NCBI GenBank assembly: GCA_949294185.1
Contig: CASFGA010000009.1
Coordinates: 1 to 61,967, forward strand
Reading direction: 5' to 3'
Origin: an uncultured Bacteroides sp.
GTDB lineage: Bacteria > Bacteroidota > Bacteroidia > Bacteroidales > Bacteroidaceae
DNA: 61,967 bases
In this document: positions 36,449 to 43,445 of the stretch, one piece after another
Position numbering within the stretch: position 1 is the first letter of the stretch
Layout of the letters: the number at the start of each line of letters is the position of its first letter
Program-made: the position numbers and the translations under genes
Notes under the pieces: model-generated
What the model was told of the DNA's origin: nothing
What the model saw: only the letters and a program-made list of their open reading frames with translations
Databases searched by the model: none

Positions 36449-38212
36449 ATGAATCTCAAAAGACTGGCAAACCTCTTTGCCATAGCACTGATTTCTGCCG
36501 CCACCCTGACCGCCTGCGGCGAAGACGATGTAATAGAAAAAGATGACCCGACTATCGCAGACGACACTACCGATCCGGACAAGGATGACCCTAACGAACC
36601 GACCCCTGATGAGGATACAGACAGCAGCGAAGAGCTGAAAGTTGTCTACTCTCCCGATTATGTAAAAGATTCAGATACTTTCCTATATTCGAACGGTATT
36701 GCAATGAACATATCCAAAGACACTGAAAGTGAAGGATACTACCTCTTCATCGACTCCTTGAGCTTTGAAACCGGAGAATGGAGTGAAGAAAAAGCATTCA
36801 TTGCTCAATGCGACCCGGATTTTCGCCCGATATGCGCAACGAATGCCGACGGTGATAAAATTTTCTTCACCTATGCTGACAATAATACCTATTCGGTAAC
36901 AATCACTACTGCAAGTGGAGAGACGAAAGAACAGACGGGCATTCAGATACCAGAACAGGCGCAATCGGCAAAGATTAGGTCAAGAGCAAGCACAGAACCC
37001 AATGTAGCCTTAGAAACCATCAACAACGTACTGGATGTACTGTCCGTAGTAGATGTATTACGGGGAGGAGACAGTAACGGATTAGTAGGACAGATGTGCG
37101 CGAACAAGCTTCCGGAAGGAATTCCACAAGATCTCGCCCTTTTGGGAATGGCTGCCGCCGAAGCCTTTGCGACCCGCAATCCGGCGGCCTTTGTTTCGCT
37201 GGCAACTGCTTATACCCAACTTATCATTGACATAAAAAACTGGCGTGTTAAACTGGAAATTGGCGACATTACACCGCGGATAACTGCCTTGGAAGTGGAG
37301 GGGGAAAACACGGTGAATGTATCCATCAATATTTCCAACTTCGTGGCCAACACGAAATCCATCCCTCTCTACTACGTGAAATACTGGCAGGAAGTCGATG
37401 GAAAAAGGGTAGGAGAAATCCACCAGACCGGGACAAAAGAAATAACCAAGGAGGGAGACATCATCGAATCCGTAACCAACCTCGCCCCCGGCACTTATGC
37501 CTTCCAGGTTATCGTATATCCAAGTTCGTTTATCTCCGACTTCATCATCCAACAATATAATTTCCGGAGCAATGTGATGAGAGCTGAAATTTTGTCCCTA
37601 TATCCAAAAGTATTGCAAGAATCTACAGAATACGGATTCTTTACGTTGGCAAACAAGGAACATTGGTATCATACCCAAACTAACATGCAGGCAGACATTG
37701 ATTGTAAGACAGAGCAAGACAGAAACGAACTGGCCACCTGTCAGGATTATGGAGTTTATATACTCTTGGAAGACGGGCAAATAAATTTCTATTCTACCAA
37801 AACAGGCCCGAATAATAAAATCAATTTCTGGATTCCAAGAGAAAATTATACGTTAGACTACGAAAACTATATTGCAACTGCCTCCATAAAAATGGGAGCA
37901 TACACAGTTAAGTCTGGTTCTACAACGCGTTATAACGAGCAAGAGGTAGAAATCGTCTACGATGAATTTCCAAGTGTCCGCGTTACAACAAAAAGAGATG
38001 GTTTTATGGAATATAGTATGAACGGTGCATTATGGATAGACTATTACATAACTGTATGTGATGGGGTTTCTTGGGATTCACGCAACAATGCAACCCCTCC
38101 AGTCGATTATTCTGCCCTTGGAAACTCCTTTGTTAATCAATATGTAACAGCAAACTCTGAAATCTACTTTGATTTATATCTAACTAATGGAAAAACGATG
38201 ACTTGGCGCTAA
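36449..38212 (+). CDS. Uncharacterised lipoprotein with acidic linker
   Basis: 587-residue predicted lipoprotein that I cannot assign to a family. The signal peptide ends in a lipobox (TLTAC, Cys23 or so), followed by a strongly acidic, Pro/Thr/Asp-rich linker (about residues 25-62, DDPTIADDTTDPDKDDP) that probably spans to the cell surface, and then beta-rich sequence. The ATG at 36449 opens the signal peptide. A long structured leader precedes it. The 3' half is visibly more AT-rich than neighbouring genes, which may mean recent acquisition. The first of two large direct repeats begins 8 bp after the stop. Confidence 0.75.
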   Translation: MNLKRLANLFAIALISAATLTACGEDDVIEKDDPTIADDTTDPDKDDPNEPTPDEDTDSSEELKVVYSPDYVKDSDTFLYSNGIAMNISKDTESEGYYLFIDSLSFETGEWSEEKAFIAQCDPDFRPICATNADGDKIFFTYADNNTYSVTITTASGETKEQTGIQIPEQAQSAKIRSRASTEPNVALETINNVLDVLSVVDVLRGGDSNGLVGQMCANKLPEGIPQDLALLGMAAAEAFATRNPAAFVSLATAYTQLIIDIKNWRVKLEIGDITPRITALEVEGENTVNVSINISNFVANTKSIPLYYVKYWQEVDGKRVGEIHQTGTKEITKEGDIIESVTNLAPGTYAFQVIVYPSSFISDFIIQQYNFRSNVMRAEILSLYPKVLQESTEYGFFTLANKEHWYHTQTNMQADIDCKTEQDRNELATCQDYGVYILLEDGQINFYSTKTGPNNKINFWIPRENYTLDYENYIATASIKMGAYTVKSGSTTRYNEQEVEIVYDEFPSVRVTTKRDGFMEYSMNGALWIDYYITVCDGVSWDSRNNATPPVDYSALGNSFVNQYVTANSEIYFDLYLTNGKTMTWR

Positions 38213-38219
38213 TCATCTA

Positions 38220-38327
38220 ACAAAGGATTCTCCAATCCTTTACACAAAACAGAGGCGGGGTTCGCCCGTCCGAAAACATCTGCCGGACTTGTCAGCGAAT
38301 GGATTCGGACGGACAAACCCCGCCTTT
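38220..38327 (+). repeat. Left direct repeat flanking higBA
   Basis: 108-bp element nearly identical (about 93%) to 39082-39188. It begins with a small hairpin (AAAGGATT/AATCCTTT) and contains a long imperfect palindrome (GGCGGGGTTCGCCCGTCCGAA and its partly decayed complement). Confidence 0.9.
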
Positions 38328-38344
38328 GTAAAGTTGATATACAA

Positions 38345-38390
38345 AATTCCACTTTTATAGTGGAATTATAGAAAAAGAACACTATCTTTG
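38345..38390 (+). promoter_or_regulatory. higBA promoter and palindromic operator
   Basis: The palindrome AATTCCAC (38345-38352) / GTGGAATT (38360-38367), separated by 7 bases, overlaps the place where the -33 element should lie. The -7 element TATCTTTG is at 38383-38390, 24 bases before the higB ATG. HigA bound there would block RNA polymerase, the normal autorepression mode of this module. Confidence 0.65.
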
Positions 38391-38413
38391 CATCGTGAGC
38401 GAAACGGAAAATC

Positions 38414-38731
38414 ATGGAAATAAACTTCGATAAAGAATACTTGCGGCAACTATATGAAAATGGAAAGACAACGGACAAAAAGCACCGTTTCCAACCTCAT
38501 ATTATAGCAAGATACCAATTGCGTATAAAAGTTTTAGAGCAAGCACAAGGTGTGGAAGAGCTTTATGCAATTCATTCGTTGCACTATGAATTGCTAAAAG
38601 GTGACAAAGCAGGAATTTCTTCCATTCGAGTAAATGACCAATACCGTATTGAGTTCACAGTCAAACAAGTTTCTACGGAAACAGTCGTAACGATATGTAA
38701 TATTTTAGAATTGTCAAATCACTATAAATAA
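38414..38731 (+). CDS. higB: HigB-type toxin (RelE superfamily)
   Basis: 105-residue RelE/HigB-fold mRNA interferase, the toxin of a type II module, expected to cleave mRNA on the ribosome. Length and beta-strand pattern fit: the KHRFQPHIIARYQLRIKVLE helix region, ELYAIHSLHYELLKGDKAG, the SSIRVNDQYRIEF core and the C-terminal VVTICNILELSNHY. It lies first, with the antitoxin gene 10 bp downstream, the HigBA order (toxin first). The A+T-rich composition and the flanking direct repeats suggest lateral transfer. Confidence 0.88.
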   Translation: MEINFDKEYLRQLYENGKTTDKKHRFQPHIIARYQLRIKVLEQAQGVEELYAIHSLHYELLKGDKAGISSIRVNDQYRIEFTVKQVSTETVVTICNILELSNHYK

Positions 38732-38741
38732 AACTGGGAAT

Positions 38742-39050
38742 ATGGGAAAACACATCTGCCAACGCCCCATACATCCGGGCGAACTTATCAAAGAAGAGAT
38801 TGAAAGCCGCAAGCTGTCGCAAACCAAGCTTGCCATGCAGACGGGAATCTCGTATAAGGTACTGAACGACATTCTGAACTGCCGCCGCCCGCTGACAACC
38901 TCCACTGCTTTACTGATTGAAGCGGCTTTAGGCATAAGCGCCGGACTGCTGATGCGTATGCAATTAGACTGCAACATGCAGCAAGCCAGAGATGACAAGT
39001 CGCTCATGGAGCGGCTGAACGAAATCCGCAAGTATGCGGCCATATTGTAA
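38742..39050 (+). CDS. higA: HigA-type antitoxin (XRE family)
   Basis: 102-residue helix-turn-helix antitoxin that neutralises HigB and represses the operon. The family signature at the N-terminus, RPIHPGELIKEEIESRKLSQ, is followed by the HTH (TKLAMQTGISYKVLNDILNCRRPL) and the TALLIEAALGISAGLLMRMQ segment. It probably binds the palindrome at 38345-38367. The gene ends 31 bp before the right-hand direct repeat. Confidence 0.92.
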   Translation: MGKHICQRPIHPGELIKEEIESRKLSQTKLAMQTGISYKVLNDILNCRRPLTTSTALLIEAALGISAGLLMRMQLDCNMQQARDDKSLMERLNEIRKYAAIL

Positions 39051-39081
39051 CAGGGGTAGGGAAGAAGCATAAAGAGTCTCT

Positions 39082-39188
39082 ACAAAGATTCTCCAATCCT
39101 TTACACAAAACAGGGGCGGGGTTCACCCGTCCGAAAACATCTGCCGGACTTGTCAGCGGATGGATTCGGACGGGTGAACCCCGCCTTT
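39082..39188 (+). repeat. Right direct repeat flanking higBA
   Basis: 107-bp copy of 38220-38327 in the same orientation. This copy keeps a perfect 21-bp inverted repeat (39115-39135 with 39165-39185), and a short inner stem extends it, so it can form a very strong hairpin. It may also terminate transcription between higA and the convergent deoC. Confidence 0.9.
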
Positions 39189-39220
39189 TGACGGTAGGAT
39201 ATGCCGTTTATATCCTGTCC

Positions 39221-40144
39221 TTAGAAAAATTTGGTCTCGGCGCCCACGATTTCCGAAAGCAGCAGATTGGCCAGACGACTCGTGCCTAAGCGGAACAGGC
39301 CGTTGTTCAGCCATTCCTTGCCCAAGACTTCCTTTACAATGGTATAATAAACCAACGCGTCGCGCACGGTATTGATGCCGCCGGCAGGCTTGAAACCGAC
39401 CTTGCGCCCCGTCTCCAGAAAATATTCCTTGATGGCCTGACACATCACATAGGCCGCTTCGGGCGTAGCGGCGGGCTTTTCCTTCCCCGTAGAGGTCTTG
39501 ATGAAATCCGCGCCTGAATACATGGCCAGGATGGCCGCCCGCTTGATGTTTTGGGCCGTGCCCAACGCTCCGGTTTCAAGGATTACCTTCAGGTGCTTGT
39601 CGCCGCACACCTCCTTCAGCTCCTCGATTTCATCGCACATGCCCTCGTAATCGCCGCTCAAGAACTTGCCCACCGGAATCACGATGTCTATCTCGTCGGC
39701 TCCGGCATGGATGGCCATCGCCGTTTCCGCCACCTTCACTTCCGTAAAGGTCTGCGAAGAGGGGAATCCCCCCGACACGCAGGCAATCTTCACATCGTCT
39801 GCCTCCAGTGTATCGTTGACTATCTCGGCCATGTTCGGATAAACGCAGATGGCCGCCACGTTCTTCAGGTCGGGATACTTGTCCACAAAATCGTTTACCC
39901 TTTCCGTAAAGCGCATCACACTGTCTTCGCTGTCGGTACACTTCAGGGTAGTCAGGTCGATGCAGTTGAACAAAAACTTCCGGACTTCCTGCGTATCGTT
40001 TTCTTGTAAACATTTTTCAACAAGATGAGCCGTCTTTCCGGCGATTTCACCGTCGTTCAAGTCCGTATTATACTTGCCCAAAGCCATATCATATTTGCTG
40101 GGCTGATTGAGATTCTCTCGGTTGTCGTCGTAATTATAGTCCAT
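39221..40144 (-). CDS. deoC: Deoxyribose-phosphate aldolase
   Basis: Splits 2-deoxyribose-5-phosphate into glyceraldehyde-3-phosphate and acetaldehyde in deoxynucleoside breakdown. The 307-residue class I aldolase has the Schiff-base lysine in ADFIKTSTGK, the GFKPAGGI segment with the second essential lysine, and AVCVYP-like AAICVYPNMA near the N-terminal half. It carries a longer N-terminus than short DeoC enzymes. Last gene of the dtd-mazG-deoC unit, 4 bp after mazG. Confidence 0.95.
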   Translation of the reverse strand: MDYNYDDNRENLNQPSKYDMALGKYNTDLNDGEIAGKTAHLVEKCLQENDTQEVRKFLFNCIDLTTLKCTDSEDSVMRFTERVNDFVDKYPDLKNVAAICVYPNMAEIVNDTLEADDVKIACVSGGFPSSQTFTEVKVAETAMAIHAGADEIDIVIPVGKFLSGDYEGMCDEIEELKEVCGDKHLKVILETGALGTAQNIKRAAILAMYSGADFIKTSTGKEKPAATPEAAYVMCQAIKEYFLETGRKVGFKPAGGINTVRDALVYYTIVKEVLGKEWLNNGLFRLGTSRLANLLLSEIVGAETKFF

Positions 40145-40148
40145 ACGC

Positions 40149-40469
40149 TTATAGTTTAGGATTGTTTTTATGTCTGTCCTTGTCCCGCGAAGTTTTCTTC
40201 TCTATATTCTTCCGGAAAGCTTCTGTCAAATCCACTCCCGTCTGATTGGCAAGACAGAGCAGCACCCAGAGCACATCCGCCATTTCATCGCCCAAGTCGT
40301 GCTTTTCGCCCTCCTTAAACGACTGGTCGCCGTAGGTGCGCGCCATAATGCGCGCCAGTTCGCCCACTTCCTCCGTAAGCACCGCCATGTTGGTCAGCTC
40401 GCTGAAATAACGCACACCGTATGTCCGGATCCATTGGTCCACGGTGCGCTGCGCTTCTTCCAATGTCAT
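40149..40469 (-). CDS. MazG-like nucleotide pyrophosphohydrolase
   Basis: 106-residue all-alpha NTP pyrophosphohydrolase. The metal-binding motif is visible as LTEEVGELARIM followed by KHDLGDEMADVLWVLLCLAN (ExxE...ExxD). It hydrolyses NTPs or dNTPs to monophosphates, probably in nucleotide-pool cleaning; the single-domain length points to the MazG-related/iMazG group rather than full-length MazG. It lies 1 bp after dtd and 4 bp before deoC, so the three are surely co-transcribed. Confidence 0.88.
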   Translation of the reverse strand: MTLEEAQRTVDQWIRTYGVRYFSELTNMAVLTEEVGELARIMARTYGDQSFKEGEKHDLGDEMADVLWVLLCLANQTGVDLTEAFRKNIEKKTSRDKDRHKNNPKL

Positions 40470-40470
40470 A

Positions 40471-40923
40471 TCACTCTTTATTTTTAGTATCTATGCAGAT
40501 GGTTACGGGGCCGTTGTTGAGAAGCTCTACCTTCATGTCGGCCCCAAACTCTCCCGTCGCCACTTCCCTGCCCAAAGCGATGCTCAGCTCATTGCAGAAA
40601 TACTCATACAAGGGAACGGCCGTTTCCGGACGCGCGGCCCGGATATAGGAAGGACGGTTGCCCTTTTTGGTGGATGCCATCAGCGTGAACTGGCTGACCA
40701 CCAAAATCTCTCCGCCCACCTCAAGAACGGAGCGGTTCATCACGCCATTCTCGTCGTCGAACACGCGCAAATTGACAATCTTCTTGCACAGCCAGTCGGC
40801 ATCCTCGTGCGTATCGGCCTCTTCGATGCCGACCAATATCATAAAGCCCTCTTTGATGGCAGACTTGCATACTCCGCCAATCGTGACTGAAGCATGACTC
40901 ACCCTTTGGATAACTGTTCTCAT
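40471..40923 (-). CDS. dtd: D-aminoacyl-tRNA deacylase
   Basis: Removes D-amino acids wrongly attached to tRNA, with a proofreading role also for glycyl-tRNA(Ala). The 150-residue product has the usual length and both family signatures: SQFTLMAST near residue 80 (the Ser-Gln-x-x-Thr site) and the Gly-cisPro motif NGPVTI near the C-terminus. First gene of a three-gene unit with a mazG-like gene and deoC, preceded by a TAnnTTTG-type -7 element on this strand. Confidence 0.96.
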   Translation of the reverse strand: MRTVIQRVSHASVTIGGVCKSAIKEGFMILVGIEEADTHEDADWLCKKIVNLRVFDDENGVMNRSVLEVGGEILVVSQFTLMASTKKGNRPSYIRAARPETAVPLYEYFCNELSIALGREVATGEFGADMKVELLNNGPVTICIDTKNKE

Positions 40924-40944
40924 CTTCTTCTTATCTTAACCGGA

Positions 40945-40952
40945 CAAATTTA
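40945..40952 (-). promoter_or_regulatory. -7 element for dtd-mazG-deoC
   Basis: Reads TAAATTTG on the minus strand, matching TAnnTTTG, 21 bases upstream of the dtd ATG. Confidence 0.5.
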
Positions 40953-41012
40953 CGAAATAAATCGGAGACAAAAGCATCCGGACAAAAAAGAAAGTGTGAC
41001 AGGAGCAAACGC

Positions 41013-42833
41013 TCATTTCAAGCTGTCCAGAATATTTTTTGCCACTGCACTTCCCACCACTTCCGCCAGTTCTTCCAGACTGGCCTGCCGGATACGCGCC
41101 ACGCTCTTGAAGCGTTTCAGCAGTTCCGCCTTACGCTTTTCGCCGATGCCCTTGACGGCATCCAGGGCCGATGCCACCTGCTTCTTGCTCCGCCGGTCGC
41201 GATGGAACGTTATGGCAAAGCGATGCACCTCGTCCTGTATACGTTCCAGCAGATGGAATAGGGGAGTGCCCTGCTTGATGCCTATCGTAACCGGAGGAAA
41301 GCCGAACAGTATCTCCGAAGTGCGGTGCCGTCCGTCTTTCGCAAGCCCGGCAATGGGAATCTGAAGATGCAGCTCGTCTTCTATCACCTGCCGCACCACC
41401 TCCATCTGCCCCTTTCCTCCGTCGGTCAGAATCAGGTCGGGAAGTTCACCCTGCTCGTCTAAAATGCGCGTATAGCGGCGGCGCACCACCTCTTGCATGG
41501 AAGCATAATCGTCCGGCCCCTCGACCGTCTTGATGATATACTTGCGGTAATCCCGCTTGCTGGGCTTGGTCTTCTTGAACACCACACAGGCGGCCACCGC
41601 ATCCGCCCCCTGAATGTTGGAGTTGTCAAAGCACTCGATATGGACAGGCAGACGGTCTAAGTGAAGCTGCTCCTGTATCTCTTTCATCAGACGGACACTC
41701 CGCTGCTCCGGATTCAGCTTCTCCGCCTGCTTCAGACGGTCTACCTTGTATTGCTTGACATTCATTACGGAAAGATCCAGCAGATGTTTTTTCTCTCCGC
41801 GCTGAGGAACCGTAAAGGTCACACCGTTCATCTCCATATCCAGCCCGAAAGGAACGATGATTTCCTTCGACTGACTTTTATAACGCTCCCGCATTTCCAC
41901 AATTCCCAACTGCAGCAACTCCTCCTTGTTTTCGTTCATCCGGATTTTATACTCAAAGGTAAAAGCCTGGTTGATGCATCCGTTCGTAATGTGCAGATAA
42001 TTGATATAGGCGGAAGCCTCGTCCATCTCGATGGAAAACACATCAATGTTGTGGAAAGACGAACTGACCACCTCGCTTTTCGCCCGGTAGTTCTCTATCA
42101 GTTCATATTTCTCCTTTATCTTCTGCGCCTCTTCAAACCTCATCTCAGCAGCCAGCCGCTGCATTTCCTGCATCATGGCATTGCTGACCTGCTGTGTGTT
42201 CCCCCGCAATATCTCACGCGCCGCCGAGATGCTCTGCATATAATCGTCGTGCGACTGAAGCCCGATGCAGGGAGCCTTGCAGTTCTTGATGTGATACTCC
42301 AAGCAAGGCTTGAATTTTCCCTGACTGATGTTTTCCGGCGTAAGGACACAACTGCATGTGCGCAGCGGATAAAGCTTCTTTATCAGCAGCAGGATGGCCT
42401 GCATCGAAGGGATATGGCTGTAAGGGCCATAGTAGGCAGACCCGTCGCGCACAATCTTTCGCGTACTGAATATGCGGGGAAAATACTCGTTGGTCACGCA
42501 AATGGAAGGGTAGCTCTTGTCATCCTTCAGCAAGACATTGTAGCGGGGCTTGTATTTCTTGATCAGATTATTCTCAAGCAGCAGCGCGTCTTCCTCCGTC
42601 TTTACGACAATATAGCGGATGTCCGCTATACGCTTCACCAAAATCCGGGTCTTTGTGGAATGATGGTCTTTTGAAAAATAAGAATATACCCGGCGCTTCA
42701 GATTTTTGGCCTTCCCTACATAAATGATTGTACCTTCCTCGTTCAGGTATTGGTAGATACCCGGACTTGCAGGAAGGTTCATCACAATGCCCCGCAAGTA
42801 TTCATTCTGACTGAGAATTCCGCGACTGTCCAT
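41013..42833 (-). CDS. uvrC: Excinuclease ABC subunit C
   Basis: Makes the dual incisions of nucleotide excision repair with UvrB. The 606-residue product shows the GIY-YIG nuclease (residues about 20-100, GIYQYLNEEGTIIYVGKAKNL, with RR after it), a cysteine cluster (TCSCVLTPENISQGKFKPCLEYHIKNCKAPC), the UVR domain that binds UvrB (about 205-245), the RNase H-like second nuclease (IECFDNSNIQG, DLILTDGGKGQ, RFAITFHRDRR) and C-terminal helix-hairpin-helix motifs (KGIGEKRKAELLKRF). Complete. It is 31 bp after apt. Confidence 0.97.
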   Translation of the reverse strand: MDSRGILSQNEYLRGIVMNLPASPGIYQYLNEEGTIIYVGKAKNLKRRVYSYFSKDHHSTKTRILVKRIADIRYIVVKTEEDALLLENNLIKKYKPRYNVLLKDDKSYPSICVTNEYFPRIFSTRKIVRDGSAYYGPYSHIPSMQAILLLIKKLYPLRTCSCVLTPENISQGKFKPCLEYHIKNCKAPCIGLQSHDDYMQSISAAREILRGNTQQVSNAMMQEMQRLAAEMRFEEAQKIKEKYELIENYRAKSEVVSSSFHNIDVFSIEMDEASAYINYLHITNGCINQAFTFEYKIRMNENKEELLQLGIVEMRERYKSQSKEIIVPFGLDMEMNGVTFTVPQRGEKKHLLDLSVMNVKQYKVDRLKQAEKLNPEQRSVRLMKEIQEQLHLDRLPVHIECFDNSNIQGADAVAACVVFKKTKPSKRDYRKYIIKTVEGPDDYASMQEVVRRRYTRILDEQGELPDLILTDGGKGQMEVVRQVIEDELHLQIPIAGLAKDGRHRTSEILFGFPPVTIGIKQGTPLFHLLERIQDEVHRFAITFHRDRRSKKQVASALDAVKGIGEKRKAELLKRFKSVARIRQASLEELAEVVGSAVAKNILDSLK

Positions 42834-42864
42834 TCACGTTAAGGGGAAAAAACATTCAACCATT

Positions 42865-43389
42865 TTAAAGCGGCAGGAGAGTGGTTATCTCCACATCATC
42901 GGCAAAAGCCTTCCTTCCGTTCAAGCCTTTAAGCTCGATGACGAAATTGACGAAAGCCTTCTTTGCCCCGCACTTTTTCACCAACCGGTAGGTAGCGGCC
43001 ATCGTTCCTCCCGTAGCCAGCAAATCATCATGCAGCAGAACGACATCATTTTCATCGATGGCATCCTTATGGATTTGTATGGTATCCGTCCCATATTCCT
43101 TGGCATAGGTTTCTTCCATCACTTCGGCGGGAAGTTTTCCGGGCTTGCGTGCCATCACAAATCCGGCACCCAAGCGGGCGGCCAACGCCCCACCCAGAAT
43201 GAATCCCCGCGACTCAATGCCGACTACCTTCGTGATGCCTCTGTCTTTATACATATCATACAGTTCGTCAATCAGACCTTGCAGGCACTCCGGATTCTTA
43301 AAAAGAGTCGTCACATCATAAAACAAAATTCCGGGGATAGGGAAATCCGGAATTTCCCGTAAGTTTTTTCTCAATGTTTCCTTATTCAT
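42865..43389 (-). CDS. apt: Adenine phosphoribosyltransferase
   Basis: Salvages adenine to AMP using PRPP. The 174-residue enzyme has the conserved N-terminal DFPIPGILFYDVTTL, the ESRGFILGGALA region and the PRPP-binding motif DVVLLHDDLLATGGTM (residues 115-130). Normal length for the family. It lies between uvrC and mnmG on the minus strand; the 56-bp gap upstream contains a perfect parS sequence. Confidence 0.97.
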   Translation of the reverse strand: MNKETLRKNLREIPDFPIPGILFYDVTTLFKNPECLQGLIDELYDMYKDRGITKVVGIESRGFILGGALAARLGAGFVMARKPGKLPAEVMEETYAKEYGTDTIQIHKDAIDENDVVLLHDDLLATGGTMAATYRLVKKCGAKKAFVNFVIELKGLNGRKAFADDVEITTLLPL

Positions 43390-43422
43390 ATCCAGTCTTT
43401 TATAAGTAATCTTTAAACAATT

Positions 43423-43438
43423 TGTTTCACGTGAAACA
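43423..43438. promoter_or_regulatory. parS: parS centromere site
   Basis: The sequence TGTTTCACGTGAAACA is a perfect 16-bp palindrome and an exact match to the widely conserved bacterial parS consensus bound by ParB. It lies between apt and mnmG (gidA). parS sites cluster near oriC in most bacteria, and gidA is often close to oriC, so the window is probably on the origin side of the chromosome. I found no second copy in the window, and parA/parB are not here. Confidence 0.88.
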
Positions 43439-43445
43439 GACGTTT

